This document shows positions 7,147 to 17,685 of a stretch of DNA of 64,000 bases, in pieces; the stretch's first letter is position 1, and each line of letters begins with the position of its first letter. The stretch is from contig NBTC02000002.1 in NCBI GenBank assembly GCA_002082245.2, forward strand, positions 2,108,001 to 2,172,000, in the 5' to 3' direction. Below the pieces are notes generated by a model. That model did no database searches. It had not been told where the DNA came from and saw only the letters and a program-made list of their open reading frames with translations. The position numbers and the translations under genes are program-made. The DNA is from Yersinia enterocolitica. Lineage in GTDB: Bacteria > Pseudomonadota > Gammaproteobacteria > Enterobacterales > Enterobacteriaceae.

Positions 7147-8925
7147 TTAACTTACCGCCGTTTCTACCTGATCAATGGCGGCTAAATCTTCGCTAACCAA
7201 TTGCAATTGATACATTTGATAATAACGCCCATGGGCGGCCAGCAGCTCTTGATGCTTACCCTGCTCCACTGCCACACCACGGTGCAACACCAAGATGGTA
7301 TCAGCATCAACAATGGTTGAAAGGCGGTGAGCAATCACTACCAGCGTGGTATTTTTTCGGATTAGCTGCAATGCCCGCTGAATGGCCTGCTCAGTACCAG
7401 AGTCAATATTGGCAGTCGCCTCATCTAAAATCAGGATTTGCGGAGCCTGTACCAATACTCGCGCCATCGCCAGCAACTGTTTTTGCCCAACTGACAAGGT
7501 ATTCCCCTGCTCACCAAGCAGACTGTGCAATCCATCGGGTAGCGCATGGACTAAAGGGGCCAGTTGCACCGTTTCCAGAGCTTCCCACACTTGCTGTTCA
7601 GAGATATCACGGCCTAAAGTCACATTGGCAAAAAAGGAATCAGCCAACACCACTGGATCCTGTTGCACCATGGCCACCCCTTGGCGCAAGGTCTGATGGG
7701 ATAACGCGGATAAAGGACGAGCATCTAGCAGAATCTCACCATGTTGCACCGGGTAGTAGCCCATCAACAGGTTAGCCAACGTACTTTTTCCGCTGCCGGT
7801 ATGCCCGACCAGAGCAACAAACCCGTGCGAAGGTACATCAAGGGAGATATTTTGCAGTACCATTTTATCGCTACGATAAGCAAAGCTGACATTATCCACC
7901 TGGATACGGCCACTGGTCAGTGGGCGATCATCAGTACCGTATCCTTGCTGGGCGCGGTCCATCAGATCAAAAATACGTTCCCCAGCCACCACAGCTTGCT
8001 GCATGACTGACTGCTGTGATGTGAGTTCAATTAAGGGTTCATTTAAGCGGCCCAGATAGTTAATGAAAGCATACAGCACACCCACCCCCACTGAGCCATC
8101 AGGACTGAAACCGAACAACAGTAACAAACCACACAGTACCAAGGCAGAAAACAGGCTCAGCAGCGGGCGCAATAAAAACCCTTCCAAGCGTAAAGTTTGC
8201 ATGCGTGCCATATAGTGCGCACGGCTGGCAGACTCCATACGTTCGCCAAAACGAGCTTGCTGGCGAAACTGCTGAATCACGCCCATGCCGTTAATAATTT
8301 CATTAAAACCGTCGTTAATATCAGCCAAATAAGCCCGGACTCGCCGCACTACGGGTGTGCTGTAATGTTGATAAATGGCCATCACTACCAGCACTGCTGG
8401 AAAGATACAGATAGAAATTAGCGCCATACGCCAATCCAGACTGAACATCGCCACCAGCATCGCGCCAATTAATGCCGCGCTTTTTAATACGGTGGAGACC
8501 ACCATCACATATAAATCTTTAATGACTTCGGTGTCATTTGTGACACGGGAAATCAATTGCCCGACCGGCTGGGTATCAAACGCACTGAGAGGTTGACGCA
8601 AAGCGGCATCCATCACTTCAATACGTAGGCGCTGAACCACACCTACGGCAGCACGGTTAAAAAGCAATGCCTGAAAATAATGCAATGCTGCTGCCAACAG
8701 TTGCAGCAACAGATAAGCCAATGCCAACCCACTGACTAAACCGAGGGGCAAAGTGCCTTTTGCGACCACATGGTCAATAAAATAACTTATCAAAAGCGGG
8801 CCGCTGACCTCGGCGGCAGCCGCAATCCATAACATCAATACCGCCAACCCTAACGGTTTACGATAAGGGGAGCCATAGGAGAGCAGGCGCTTAAGTGTCG
8901 GCCAAAGTTGCTGAACTTTACTCAT
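7147..8925 (-). CDS. mdlB: ABC transporter MdlB, permease-ATPase half-transporter
   Basis: A 592-residue fused exporter subunit with an N-terminal six-helix type-1 ABC membrane domain and a C-terminal nucleotide-binding domain. Walker A is GHTGSGKST, the signature is LSVGQKQ, Walker B is ILILDEA and the switch His is in VIAHRLS. It should pair with MdlA as a heterodimer. The substrate is unproven, and the name reflects only multidrug-resistance-like homology. The start at 8925 ([15 protein letters not shown]) matches E. coli MdlB and overlaps the end of mdlA by 8 bp, so the pair is translationally coupled. Confidence 0.93.
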   Translation of the reverse strand: MSKVQQLWPTLKRLLSYGSPYRKPLGLAVLMLWIAAAAEVSGPLLISYFIDHVVAKGTLPLGLVSGLALAYLLLQLLAAALHYFQALLFNRAAVGVVQRLRIEVMDAALRQPLSAFDTQPVGQLISRVTNDTEVIKDLYVMVVSTVLKSAALIGAMLVAMFSLDWRMALISICIFPAVLVVMAIYQHYSTPVVRRVRAYLADINDGFNEIINGMGVIQQFRQQARFGERMESASRAHYMARMQTLRLEGFLLRPLLSLFSALVLCGLLLLFGFSPDGSVGVGVLYAFINYLGRLNEPLIELTSQQSVMQQAVVAGERIFDLMDRAQQGYGTDDRPLTSGRIQVDNVSFAYRSDKMVLQNISLDVPSHGFVALVGHTGSGKSTLANLLMGYYPVQHGEILLDARPLSALSHQTLRQGVAMVQQDPVVLADSFFANVTLGRDISEQQVWEALETVQLAPLVHALPDGLHSLLGEQGNTLSVGQKQLLAMARVLVQAPQILILDEATANIDSGTEQAIQRALQLIRKNTTLVVIAHRLSTIVDADTILVLHRGVAVEQGKHQELLAAHGRYYQMYQLQLVSEDLAAIDQVETAVS

Positions 8926-10684
8926 CGGTTTTGGCCTCCGACTCACCATCATCTAATGCTGCCTCCAGTTGTTGATAACGGTACATCTCCCGATACCAGC
9001 CGGATTGACTGACTAATACGTTATGTGTCCCGCGCTGCATCACGCCACCATGTTGCATCACTAAAATTTCGCTGGCTTCGGTCAACGCTGAAAGACGGTG
9101 CGCACTGATAATCACGGTACGATGCTCACCCCATTCACGCAGATTTTTTAGGATTTCATATTCGGTCTGACCATCAACTGCGGATAGCGCATCATCGAGA
9201 ATCAGGATCTCAGTATCCAGCAACAGTGCGCGGGCGATGGAAATCCGCTGTTTCTGCCCGCCAGATAGCATCACACCGCGCTCACCCACTTCAGTGTCAT
9301 AACCCTGAGGAAGGCGTAAAATATCTTCATGCACACTGGCTAAACGAGCGGCCCGCTCAATTTGAGCCTGCGTGGCATCAGGTTTACCCAATGCAATGTT
9401 GCCAGCAACCGTATCAGAAAAGAGGAATGGCGTTTGGCTGACCACAGATAAACGGCCACGCCAGTCATGCAACCTAATATCAGACAGCGCATGCCCTTGA
9501 TAACAAATAGCACCATCATCCACATCAAACTGCCGCTGAATCAATGCCAGTAAGGTACTCTTACCCGACCCTGTAGGCCCGCATAGCCCCAACATCTGCC
9601 CCGGTGCTAATTTCAGCGCCACATCATGTAACGCAGGCTGTTCACTACCTGGGTAATAGAAATGGCGAATATTCACCGCGAGTGTGCCACGCCCATCGCT
9701 CAGCTCAATATCACCATCTTTAACCACCGGCGCTTCTTCCAGCAAACTGCGAATACGGCTATAGGCGGCACTGCCTCGTTCAACGATATTGAACATCCAC
9801 GCCAAGGCAAGCATGGGCCAGATCATCAGCCCCAGATACATGATGAAACTGGTAAGTTGACCCAAAGTAATACTGTGATTAACCACCATCCAACTGCCGC
9901 CGCCAATCGCCAATAAATTCGCGATCCCGATGGCGATATAGATAGTTGGATCAAAACGGGCATCGATACGTGCGACATACATATTCTTGGCACCGGCTTC
10001 TGCCGCGACCTGAGCAAACTGCTGTGATTGATGATCTTCCAGGCCAAAAGCTTTAATCATGCGAATACTGGTCAGGCTTTCTTGCGCCTGGTTATTCAGC
10101 GTAGAAAATGCCCCTTGGGCCGATTTGAAACGTTGATGCAGTTGGTCACCGTAATATTTGATCACCACCGCCATTACCGGCATAGGTAACAATGATAACA
10201 GTGTTAATTGCCAGCTAATTTGGGTGCTCATTACAATCAGCACCGCGCATCCCATCACCAACGAATCCACCAGCGTCAGCACCCCCTCACCGGCAGCAAA
10301 GACCACGCGATCAACATCATTCGTCGCACGAGCCATTAAATCGCCGGTACGGTGACGTAAATAGAAACCAGGGGCCTGGCGGCTAAGTTGGCGATAAAAG
10401 TTTGACCGCAACTCCACAGCCAATTGATAAGAGGCACCAAATAATAAAACACGCCAGACATAACGCAGTAGGTAGACCACAATAGCGGTTATCAGCATCA
10501 CACCAATCCATACCAGTAACATATTGGTAGACATCTGTTTTGTGCTGATACCATCCACAATTACTCCGACCAGTTTAGGCGGCAACAGTTGTAGGATAGC
10601 GATAATAATTAACAACAACACCGCGCCTACATAGCGGCGCCATTCACGGCGAAAATACCAGCCTAGTTGTGCAAACAATCTCAC
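8918..10684 (-). CDS. mdlA: ABC transporter MdlA, permease-ATPase half-transporter
   Basis: A 588-residue type-1 ABC exporter half, very close to E. coli MdlA from its [17 protein letters not shown] start onward. It has six membrane helices in the first 300 residues, then an ATPase domain with Walker [10 protein letters not shown], signature LSGGQKQ and Walker B ILILDDA. In this last motif Asp stands where the catalytic Glu usually is (Walker B ends DDA, not DEA), while MdlB has Glu. One degenerate site is common in heterodimeric exporters. It is first in the mdlAB operon, downstream of decR on the same strand. Confidence 0.93.
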   Translation of the reverse strand: MRLFAQLGWYFRREWRRYVGAVLLLIIIAILQLLPPKLVGVIVDGISTKQMSTNMLLVWIGVMLITAIVVYLLRYVWRVLLFGASYQLAVELRSNFYRQLSRQAPGFYLRHRTGDLMARATNDVDRVVFAAGEGVLTLVDSLVMGCAVLIVMSTQISWQLTLLSLLPMPVMAVVIKYYGDQLHQRFKSAQGAFSTLNNQAQESLTSIRMIKAFGLEDHQSQQFAQVAAEAGAKNMYVARIDARFDPTIYIAIGIANLLAIGGGSWMVVNHSITLGQLTSFIMYLGLMIWPMLALAWMFNIVERGSAAYSRIRSLLEEAPVVKDGDIELSDGRGTLAVNIRHFYYPGSEQPALHDVALKLAPGQMLGLCGPTGSGKSTLLALIQRQFDVDDGAICYQGHALSDIRLHDWRGRLSVVSQTPFLFSDTVAGNIALGKPDATQAQIERAARLASVHEDILRLPQGYDTEVGERGVMLSGGQKQRISIARALLLDTEILILDDALSAVDGQTEYEILKNLREWGEHRTVIISAHRLSALTEASEILVMQHGGVMQRGTHNVLVSQSGWYREMYRYQQLEAALDDGESEAKTDE

Positions 10685-10787
10685 TCAGTTTTATTCCTGG
10701 TCTGACACCGAATACATCGGTATTTTCTCGCTACGCGCGATGAAGGGGGTAGCATAGCATCGGTAAAAGGGCTTTTAATCCAAATAT

Positions 10788-11249
10788 TCACTCAGGAACA
10801 GGCAACATAGTTGTATATTTGATTTTTTCCATCGCAAAACTTGATGTCACATCAATCAGCCCCGGAACACCATTAACCATGCGTTTGTAAAAATTGTCGT
10901 AACTTTTCATATCGGCAACTTCGACCTGCATCAGATAGTCATATTCTCCGGCCATACGATAGAACGCCAACACCTCTGGCATTTGCTTAGTAAATTCAAC
11001 AAATTCCTGATACCAGCCACTATTATGCTGCTGAGTTTTAATCAGCACAAATGCCGTAAGCCCCAACCCCAATTTTTCGCTGTCCAGCAGTGCCACGCGC
11101 CCACGGATAAATCCTTCATCCTCAAGGCGTTTTAACCGTTTCCAGCAGGGTGTGGAGGTAAGATTGACGGCTTCGGCCAGTACTTGCAGTGATTGAGTGC
11201 AATCTTCTTGCAACATACAGAGGAGTTTACGGTCAGTTTTATCTAACAT
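10788..11249 (-). CDS. decR: Lrp/AsnC family regulator DecR (YbaO)
   Basis: A 153-residue Lrp/AsnC-type transcription factor. The N-terminal winged helix (residues 1-60) starts [17 protein letters not shown] and includes [18 protein letters not shown]. The C-terminal part is the ligand-binding RAM domain ([20 protein letters not shown]). DecR in E. coli senses cysteine and activates cysteine detoxification genes. Here the divergent neighbour is a PLP enzyme of the cysteine synthase fold, so DecR most likely controls it from the 125-bp shared promoter region. Confidence 0.9.
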   Translation of the reverse strand: MLDKTDRKLLCMLQEDCTQSLQVLAEAVNLTSTPCWKRLKRLEDEGFIRGRVALLDSEKLGLGLTAFVLIKTQQHNSGWYQEFVEFTKQMPEVLAFYRMAGEYDYLMQVEVADMKSYDNFYKRMVNGVPGLIDVTSSFAMEKIKYTTMLPVPE

Positions 11250-11291
11250 AACGAGTAACCATAGAATAAATTTCTACCATTTGGCGATAAA

Positions 11292-11317
11292 GAAGGAAAA
11301 ATGGCAACGTTTTTTTC
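11292..11317. promoter_or_regulatory. Putative DecR operator
   Basis: An imperfect palindrome of 26 bp with arms of the form GAA-NN-AAA and TTT-NN-TTC lies between the divergent decR and PLP-enzyme genes. Lrp-type regulators bind AT-rich dyads of this kind. The assignment rests on position and symmetry only. Confidence 0.35.
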
Positions 11318-11374
11318 TTTAATAACCGTTAATCTAGTCATCATTAGTTTACTACCTACATCGCAGGCCATGAA

Positions 11375-12415
11375 ATGACCAACACTTGGGTAAAAAATGC
11401 TATCAGTGAAATAGAAGCTGACTTCCAACGCTCCGCTGATACTCACCTGATCCGCCTAAACCTGCCGGCTTTTCCCGGTATTTATCTCTATTTAAAAGAT
11501 GAGAGCACCCATCCAACCGGTAGCCTAAAGCACCGTTTAGCTCGTTCACTGTTTCTTTATGGCTTATGTAATGGCTGGATTACAGAAGGAACAACGATAA
11601 TCGAGGCTTCCTCAGGAAGCACGGCAGTGTCTGAAGCCTACTTTGCCCGGCTGATTGGCCTGCCCTTTATTGCAGTTATGCCAAGTTGCACTGCGCGGCG
11701 CAAAGTCGAGCAGATCACCTTCTATGGTGGTCGCTGTCATTTTGTTGAAAGCGCTGGGCAAATTTATGCAGCATCTGAACAACTGGCTCGTGACCTGAAT
11801 GGTCACTATATGGATCAGTTCACTTATGCAGAGCGCGCTACCGACTGGCGTGGCAATAACAACATTGCCGATAGCATCTTCCGCCAAATGGCGCGTGAAC
11901 CTTTCCCGGTACCTGACTATATCGTCATGAGTGCTGGCACTGGCGGCACATCGGCGACCCTAGGCCGCTATATCCGCTACCAAGGGCATGACACCCAATT
12001 GATGGTAGTCGACCCAGAGAATTCAGTATTTTATGACTGTTTCTGTAACCGCGACCGCACGGTTACCGGTAGTTGCGGCAGCCGTATTGAAGGGATCGGC
12101 CGCCCACGGGCTGAGCCTTCGTTTATTCCAGAAGTGATCGACAGTATGTTGCGCGTACCCGATGCTGCCAGTGTTGCAACCATTCATTGGTTGGAAGGTA
12201 TTTTGGGACGCAAAGTGGGGGCATCCACCGGCACTAACGTCTGGGGCGCATTACAATTAGCCAAACAGATGCGTGAGCGAGGCAAAACCGGCGCTATTGT
12301 GACGTTGCTCTGCGACAGTGGCGAACGCTATCTGGATACCTATTACAATACCGAATGGGTCAGTAATAACATTGGTGATCTGACCCCATTTAGTAATGAA
12401 TTAAATAACCTGTAA
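11375..12415 (+). CDS. PLP-dependent cysteine desulfhydrase (CcdA-like)
   Basis: A 346-residue fold-type II PLP enzyme of the cysteine synthase/CBS family. The PLP lysine fits [10 protein letters not shown], the phosphate/asparagine loop is [10 protein letters not shown] and the glycine-rich PLP phosphate loop is [10 protein letters not shown]. The sequence departs from CysK/CysM enough that O-acetylserine sulfhydrylase activity is not implied. In Pantoea a cysteine-inducible desulfhydrase (CcdA) is encoded beside a DecR ortholog. The same divergent pairing here suggests breakdown of excess cysteine to pyruvate, sulfide and ammonia. That function is inferred from context and family. A strong terminator follows. 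Confidence 0.75.
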   Translation: MTNTWVKNAISEIEADFQRSADTHLIRLNLPAFPGIYLYLKDESTHPTGSLKHRLARSLFLYGLCNGWITEGTTIIEASSGSTAVSEAYFARLIGLPFIAVMPSCTARRKVEQITFYGGRCHFVESAGQIYAASEQLARDLNGHYMDQFTYAERATDWRGNNNIADSIFRQMAREPFPVPDYIVMSAGTGGTSATLGRYIRYQGHDTQLMVVDPENSVFYDCFCNRDRTVTGSCGSRIEGIGRPRAEPSFIPEVIDSMLRVPDAASVATIHWLEGILGRKVGASTGTNVWGALQLAKQMRERGKTGAIVTLLCDSGERYLDTYYNTEWVSNNIGDLTPFSNELNNL

Positions 12416-12424
12416 TTAACCGAT

Positions 12425-12470
12425 AAAATTCGGTTTTCCCCTCTTGGATGACCGAGGAAAACCGAATTTT
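12425..12470 (+). terminator. Terminator of the CcdA-like gene
   Basis: AAAATTCGGTTTTCC pairs perfectly with GGAAAACCGAATTTT, with extra pairing inside (CCTC/GAGG). It sits 10 bp after the stop codon. The stem itself ends in TTTT. Confidence 0.75.
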
Positions 12471-12509
12471 GGCAGAAAAAAACCGGATGATTATCCGGCT
12501 GGCTAATAG

Positions 12510-12633
12510 CTATCCTCAAGTCATCAAAAGGTGCAGTTAGGCAGCAAGCGAGTGATCCGCTGAGCTGACACCATCAGTGATTCGGGTGAGTAAGCCCGTT
12601 AACACTGCTACAACTCTAAGTACCAAGGAGATA
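12510..12633. repeat. ERIC element (degenerate copy)
   Basis: The core ATCAGTGATTCGGGTGAGTAAG and flanking arms follow the ERIC/IRU pattern, but both ends have drifted. It lies between the convergent CcdA-like gene and cof. Confidence 0.65.
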
Positions 12634-12637
12634 AACC

Positions 12638-13459
12638 TCAGAATTCGGGGGAATAGGTGAGGTGTGGTGAACTTAGCCAATGTTGCAAATAGTTAGCGAC
12701 GCCTTGTTGTTCACAGCGCCCAATAACCTGTAACTGAGGTAACTCTTGCTTCAATTGCGGTAATGCGTTTCCCATCACTAAGCCAAGACCTACCCGCGAT
12801 AGCATCTCTTTATCATTCATCGCATCACCAAAGGCCATACAATCGGCCAGTGTTAAATTGAGATGATGGCTTAATCGCTCTAAAGCCGCCCCTTTGTTGC
12901 ATCCACGAGGCAACACTTCAAGGCAATCAACCGCTGAAAAACAAAAATCGGCTTCGCCGCCCATCTGCTGCTCAAGCTGGGTTTTAAGCTCGGTCAATTC
13001 CTGATGTGAGGCAATAAAGCAAATCTTATGATTACCAGTTAGAGGCAATGCGCTCAGTGCCGTGAGCTGAAACTGGAAGCCACTGGTTTTATGTGCAGTC
13101 AGCAGCGCAGGGTCATTACAATCAGTAAACCAACCATCATCACGGAAAATATGGATGCTGGCACGGGTCTGCCACGGAGTTCGTAACACAAACTCCACCA
13201 GTTCTGCGGGCAAATCCATACCGTATAATGCTTCACCCTCTACATCACAGACTCGGGTCCCATTGCCAGTGATCAAATAACCATTTATGCCTGAGTGAGA
13301 TAAAATCCCTTTCATATCAATATAATGTCGACCGGTAGCAAAGGTTAGGATCATCCCGTTGTCCACCAACTGGTGTAACGCATTCAATGTAGCGCCGCCA
13401 ATTTTATGGTCGCGCATCAGTAAGGTTCCATCCATATCAAAAGCGGCTAAACGGTACAT
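12638..13459 (-). CDS. cof: HAD-family phosphatase Cof
   Basis: A 273-residue haloacid dehalogenase-like hydrolase of the IIB (Cof) class. E. coli Cof hydrolyses HMP-pyrophosphate, linked to thiamine metabolism, and other sugar or cofactor phosphates. Motif I is FDMDGTLL with the nucleophile Asp near residue 8. Motif II is TFATGRH, motif III uses the Lys of GCNKGAAL and motif IV is [11 protein letters not shown]. The position between decR and the SgrR-like gene matches E. coli. The end of the gene is 5 bp from a degenerate ERIC. Confidence 0.9.
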   Translation of the reverse strand: MYRLAAFDMDGTLLMRDHKIGGATLNALHQLVDNGMILTFATGRHYIDMKGILSHSGINGYLITGNGTRVCDVEGEALYGMDLPAELVEFVLRTPWQTRASIHIFRDDGWFTDCNDPALLTAHKTSGFQFQLTALSALPLTGNHKICFIASHQELTELKTQLEQQMGGEADFCFSAVDCLEVLPRGCNKGAALERLSHHLNLTLADCMAFGDAMNDKEMLSRVGLGLVMGNALPQLKQELPQLQVIGRCEQQGVANYLQHWLSSPHLTYSPEF

Positions 13460-13749
13460 TTAAAACCTCGATAACAGCAAAACTGGTGGTATGAATAAAA
13501 TTATGACGTACTATTTACGGAACTAATAGTGAACAATTAAATTAAACTATTCCTGATTTATAAGCAGCCCGAATAGGCGTAATGGATACTATCAGTTTGA
13601 ACACGCACAGCACTGAGAGTGCCAGATCACGTTGTAACTCATCGCCACATGAGAATGAACCGTGCAGATCCCTAAGTCATTTAAAAATAAAGGCATTTGA
13701 TGAGTTCGTCCAAGAGCTAAAATAGCCTTAATGGGATAACATCTTAATT

Positions 13750-15453
13750 ATGCGCATTATTCACCGACTAACCCAATATCAGCGCTTGTACCAAAAGTTC
13801 GGCGATCAACCGGCGGCTACCACCGTCAGTGAACTGGCAGGCCTACTATTTTGCAGTGAGCGACATGCCCGCACTCTGATTCAACAACTACAAGCGAATG
13901 ACTGGCTCAGTTGGCATTCACAAGTTGGCCGCGGCAAACGCGCGCAACTACAATGCCTGAAAAAACCAGATGCGCTGCGCGCAACCTACCTGCAATTGTT
14001 CCTTGAGCAAGGTGACCATCAAGCTGCTCTCGCACTCGCCCAACTGGAACCTGAACGCCTTCAAGCGTTACTAAACCCTCACATGGGGGGACAATGGCAA
14101 GCCGATAGCCCAATACTGCGAATCCCTTATTATCGGGAGCTTGAACCGTTAAATCCAATGACCGTCAGTGGCCGGGCAGAGCAGCATCTGATTTATACTT
14201 TACATGCTGGCCTGACCCGATTTAACACCGGAGACCCACTGCCAAAACCGGATCTGGCCCATCACTGGCAAGTCAGCGATGATGGTTTAACCTGGCAATT
14301 CTTCTTACGCAGTCAATTACGTTGGCATAATGGGGAACATATCCGCAGCGAGCAGTTGTTGCAAACGCTGGCACTGCTGCGGGCAAATCCACGCAGCCAA
14401 CCGAGTTTTGCCAATATTGCAACGATTACCCTGCCCCATGCTTTATGCCTGAAATTTACGCTGCTGCATCCTGATTACTGGCTGGCACATCGGCTGGCAG
14501 ATTTACCGTGTAAACTGTTTCATCCCGACGCCTCACTTCTGGGGGCTGGCCCATTTAAGTTAGCGACCTTTAACCCACATCTGGTCCGGTTGGAGCAGCA
14601 CGAATTTTACCATTTGCAACATCCTTATCTGGAATTCATTGAATACTGGATAACTCCAAGCCTTGTCGTACAGTCAGCGGATGGGAGTTGCCAACACCCG
14701 GTACGTATAACCATTGGACAGGAGGAGGATTTCCCTTTAGCCCGCCCTGTTCAGCGCAGTATGAGCCTTGGATTTTGCTATCTGGCCATCAATCGGCACC
14801 TCAATAATATTACTCCCCAGCAAATAGCCAAATTGCTGATGCTAGTGCAAACTTCCGGCATCTTAGAAGAGTTATCCATTCGGCGTGGTGTGATAACGCC
14901 TAGTCATGAAATGCTACCCGGCTGGCCTATCCCCCGGTTTAGCGCCGATGAAAACCCGCCATTGCCTGCCCATCTGATACTGACCTATCAACCTCCAATG
15001 GAACTTGAGAGTGTTGCCGAACAACTAAAAGCGGTATTGGCAACCCATGGTTGCACATTAGAAATCCGCGCCAGTCGTGATAAGCAGTGGAAAGATACTC
15101 ATCAAATTGAAGAGGCAGACTTATTATTAGCGGACCACTTAGTTGGTGAATCTCCTGAAGCGGCGATGGAAAGCTGGCTCCAACTTGATCCGCTGTGGCG
15201 CGGTATACTCTCCCCTGCTCAATTAGAACTACAGCAACAAACACTGATACAGATTCAGCAAACTGAACTTGCGGCTGAGCGTTTCCGCCAATTGCGTGAA
15301 TATTATAATGGTCTGATGCTGGCAGGGCTGATTCTCCCACTATTCAATTATCAGTATCAGGTCAATGCTCCGCCACGGATTAACGGTGTTACCCTAACCG
15401 CATATGGTTGGTTTGATTTCAATCAGGCATGGCTCCCACCGGCGACTACCTGA
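13750..15453 (+). CDS. ybaE: SgrR-family transcriptional regulator (YbaE-like)
   Basis: A 567-residue protein with an N-terminal SgrR-type DNA-binding domain (residues 1-115, including SELAGLLFCSERHARTLIQQ) and a C-terminal domain like oligopeptide/sugar solute-binding proteins (from about 160). The latter suggests a small-molecule sensor. It occupies the ybaE position, between cof and queC as in E. coli. SgrR itself controls the glucose-phosphate stress RNA SgrS. I found no SgrS-like RNA next to this gene, so a role in that response should not be assumed. There is no signal peptide, so it acts in the cytoplasm. The promoter lies in the 290-bp divergent gap with cof. Confidence 0.82.
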   Translation: MRIIHRLTQYQRLYQKFGDQPAATTVSELAGLLFCSERHARTLIQQLQANDWLSWHSQVGRGKRAQLQCLKKPDALRATYLQLFLEQGDHQAALALAQLEPERLQALLNPHMGGQWQADSPILRIPYYRELEPLNPMTVSGRAEQHLIYTLHAGLTRFNTGDPLPKPDLAHHWQVSDDGLTWQFFLRSQLRWHNGEHIRSEQLLQTLALLRANPRSQPSFANIATITLPHALCLKFTLLHPDYWLAHRLADLPCKLFHPDASLLGAGPFKLATFNPHLVRLEQHEFYHLQHPYLEFIEYWITPSLVVQSADGSCQHPVRITIGQEEDFPLARPVQRSMSLGFCYLAINRHLNNITPQQIAKLLMLVQTSGILEELSIRRGVITPSHEMLPGWPIPRFSADENPPLPAHLILTYQPPMELESVAEQLKAVLATHGCTLEIRASRDKQWKDTHQIEEADLLLADHLVGESPEAAMESWLQLDPLWRGILSPAQLELQQQTLIQIQQTELAAERFRQLREYYNGLMLAGLILPLFNYQYQVNAPPRINGVTLTAYGWFDFNQAWLPPATT

Positions 15454-15566
15454 TTGCCAAATGCAGGTTGCTACCCTTTCGTCCGTGAACTGAGTAACAT
15501 ACCGCCAATTCTTTATTTTGCTGTGGGTTGGCTCTTTCGAGGCTCACAGCCGTACGAGGTCACAGT

Positions 15567-16265
15567 ATGAAACGCGCTGTCGTTGTATTTAGTGGTGGGC
15601 AAGATTCCACTACCTGTTTAATTCAAGCATTACAGCAATATGATGAAGTCCACTGCATTACATTCGATTACGGACAGCGCCACCGCGCAGAAATTGATGT
15701 TGCTCGCGCGCTTGCCACGCAGCTTGGTGCTAAAGCACACAAAGTGCTAGATGTTGGCATGCTCAATGAGTTAGCGGTGAGCAGTCTGACCCGAGACAGT
15801 ATCCCTATCCCCTCTTTTGATGAAGAGGATGCCGATACGGTTCCCAGTACGTTTGTCCCTGGTCGCAATATTCTATTCCTGACCTTAGCCGCAATTTATG
15901 CTTATCAAGTGCAAGCTCCGACGGTTATCACCGGGGTTTGTGAGACTGACTTCTCCGGCTACCCTGATTGCCGGGATGAGTTCGTGAAGGCACTCAACCA
16001 TGCAATCGATTTGGGTATTGGCCGAGATATCGCTTTCATTACCCCTTTAATGTGGCTGGATAAAGCAGAAACCTGGGCACTAGCTGATTATTATCAGCAA
16101 CTCGAGCTGGTCCGCCACGAGACACTTACTTGCTACAATGGGATTCAAGGCGATGGTTGCGGCCAATGTGCTGCCTGCCATTTACGAGCCAAAGGGCTGG
16201 CGTTCTATCTTGCTAATAAGCCAAAAGTATTATTGAGCTTGAAACAAAAAACCGGGCTAGCTTGA
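15567..16265 (+). CDS. queC: 7-cyano-7-deazaguanine synthase QueC
   Basis: A 232-residue enzyme that converts 7-carboxy-7-deazaguanine to preQ0 with ATP and ammonia in the queuosine pathway. The ATP-pyrophosphatase P-loop is [11 protein letters not shown]. The zinc-binding Cys set is at the C-terminus in [19 protein letters not shown]. The start at 15567 is preceded by GAGGTCACAGT. An in-frame upstream ATG would add 13 residues absent from homologs. Later steps of the pathway (queA, tgt) are also encoded in this window, 40 kb away. Confidence 0.96.
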   Translation: MKRAVVVFSGGQDSTTCLIQALQQYDEVHCITFDYGQRHRAEIDVARALATQLGAKAHKVLDVGMLNELAVSSLTRDSIPIPSFDEEDADTVPSTFVPGRNILFLTLAAIYAYQVQAPTVITGVCETDFSGYPDCRDEFVKALNHAIDLGIGRDIAFITPLMWLDKAETWALADYYQQLELVRHETLTCYNGIQGDGCGQCAACHLRAKGLAFYLANKPKVLLSLKQKTGLA

Positions 16266-16320
16266 TTATTGTTCACTCAGATAGCCACTGTAATCGACCC
16301 ATTGCCTTGTTCTAATCGTG

Positions 16321-16342
16321 ACCTCGCTCATCAGAGCGAGGT
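16321..16342. terminator. Hairpin between convergent queC and fadM
   Basis: ACCTCGCTC and GAGCGAGGT pair perfectly around a 4-base loop, 55 bp after queC. There is no strong T-run. Confidence 0.5.
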
Positions 16343-16410
16343 ATATCGCGGCCATTGCACATTTAACCAGATATTCAGGGAAAATATCCCTCCCCGGCAA
16401 CAAAGCCGAG

Positions 16411-16824
16411 TTATCCTGTAATACCTCGATTGACAAACTCGTCCAGTTTTTCCCTTAGTTCTCCCTCAATGGGCAATGCTCTCTGACTACGCAGATCGAT
16501 ACAGACAAACGTTAGTTCTGCATCTGCCACCGGAATAGATTCAGGCTCTAGCGTGACAGTCTGTTTCATCACACCACTTTTACCGTTTAGCTTTAATAAC
16601 TGGCTATCGATTCGTAGCAGATCCCCCAATACTGCAGGCCGACGGTAGTTGATATTGATATTAACCACGATAAAAGCGATTTGGTTTTCAGCCATCCATT
16701 GCGCTGCTGGCTCCCCATCAAGCCATTCCCAACGCGCTTCTTCGAGAAACTCTAAGTAGCGGGCATTATTAACATGTTGGAAAACATCAATATGAAAACC
16801 CCGGACTTTAATATGAATATGCAT
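16411..16824 (-). CDS. fadM: Long-chain acyl-CoA thioesterase FadM (YbaW)
   Basis: A 137-residue single-hotdog thioesterase. E. coli FadM cleaves long unsaturated acyl-CoAs and supports beta-oxidation of unsaturated fatty acids. The helix motif HVNNARYLEFLEEARWEW and the strand VVNININYRRPAVLGDLL match E. coli FadM closely. The start at 16824 (MHIHIKVRGFHIDV) aligns with E. coli, and an upstream ATG would add 22 non-homologous residues. It converges on queC. Confidence 0.93.
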   Translation of the reverse strand: MHIHIKVRGFHIDVFQHVNNARYLEFLEEARWEWLDGEPAAQWMAENQIAFIVVNININYRRPAVLGDLLRIDSQLLKLNGKSGVMKQTVTLEPESIPVADAELTFVCIDLRSQRALPIEGELREKLDEFVNRGITG

Positions 16825-16929
16825 GACAGCGAGCTTCTCCAGACAGTGAATAAAAATTACGTACCTTCGGCAGTAAAATAGAGTTGGCAAGAGAACACCC
16901 GCACAACTGGTACGACCTCACAGCAAGAT

Positions 16930-17000
16930 TAGCAGAGGGAAATCACTTCATCGCATGCTTACGATATAATCTAGAGCGAAATCACAGTTTCCCTCTGCTA
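16930..17000. repeat. Inverted-repeat bounded 71-bp element
   Basis: TAGCAGAGGGAAA (16930-16942) and TTTCCCTCTGCTA (16988-17000) are perfect 13-bp inverted repeats bounding 71 bp between fadM and ybaV. This may be a short miniature repeat element or a structured leader. The interior does not resemble ERIC. Confidence 0.45.
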
Positions 17001-17095
17001 CTGCGACTTACATTATGAAAAGATGGGGATTATTTGTGGTGAAAATAGTCACTGATATCTGTCTGACCACAGCACATCCCCATCACCAACTAAAG

Positions 17096-17530
17096 TTACA
17101 TTTTAAGCTTGGTATTGTTTCTCTCTAAAAACGAGGGGCCGATACCTGGAACTTCGAGTAACTGCTCAATATCAGTAAAAGGGCCGAACTGCTCGCGATA
17201 ATTAACGATAGCCTCTGCCTTCTTCCTGCCAATTCCGCTCAGGAACTGGGCCAACTGTTCCGCATTAGCACTATTAATATTGATTTGGCTATATGCACTA
17301 TCCGTTGAGCTGCCAGCTGTGGTTGTTGCCGTTGCATTGGTCTTATCCGCCACTTTGGCAGGCGAAGAGCCTGCTTTTAGCTGGCTATTTATTGGAGTAT
17401 GGCTTTGCGAATTGAGGTCTTTATTCTGAGTCGTACTCGTAGGGCTGACGGGAGCGGCAAAAACTACCTGCTGGATATTCAGACCTGCGAACAATGCGGT
17501 TATAACAAATAATTTTCCTATGAATTTCAT
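17096..17530 (-). CDS. ybaV: Exported helix-hairpin-helix protein YbaV (ComEA-like)
   Basis: A 144-residue protein with a signal peptide (residues 1-25, ending VVFAAPV), a low-complexity Ser/Thr/Ala linker and a C-terminal pair of helix-hairpin-helix motifs (ININSANAEQLAQFLSGIG and LLEVPGIGPSF). This is the ComEA architecture, so it probably binds DNA non-specifically in the periplasm. Involvement in uptake or repair is not proven in enterobacteria. It lies downstream of ppiD on the same strand, separated by a hairpin. Confidence 0.88.
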   Translation of the reverse strand: MKFIGKLFVITALFAGLNIQQVVFAAPVSPTSTTQNKDLNSQSHTPINSQLKAGSSPAKVADKTNATATTTAGSSTDSAYSQININSANAEQLAQFLSGIGRKKAEAIVNYREQFGPFTDIEQLLEVPGIGPSFLERNNTKLKM

Positions 17531-17615
17531 GCTGTATCCTCCTTGTGTTTGACAGCATGACTACCTTGCCGCAACCTCCGATTCATCACAAAGGGTAGAT
17601 TTCAGATATGCGAAA

Positions 17616-17636
17616 GGTCGCCAAAGCGACCTTTCT
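17616..17636 (-). terminator. Hairpin after ppiD
   Basis: GAAAGGTCGC and GCGACCTTTC form a near-perfect stem between ppiD and ybaV. The clearer T-rich flank is on the plus-strand side, so activity may be bidirectional. Confidence 0.5.
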
Positions 17637-17685
17637 TTATTACATCGAGTTGCAGATGTATGCGAGACTCATGGCAATTATGGTT

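Noticed and set aside
13460..13749. SgrS-like small RNA next to the SgrR-like gene
   Set aside because: No matching seed region or terminator was found in the divergent gap, and the gene corresponds to ybaE rather than sgrR by position.
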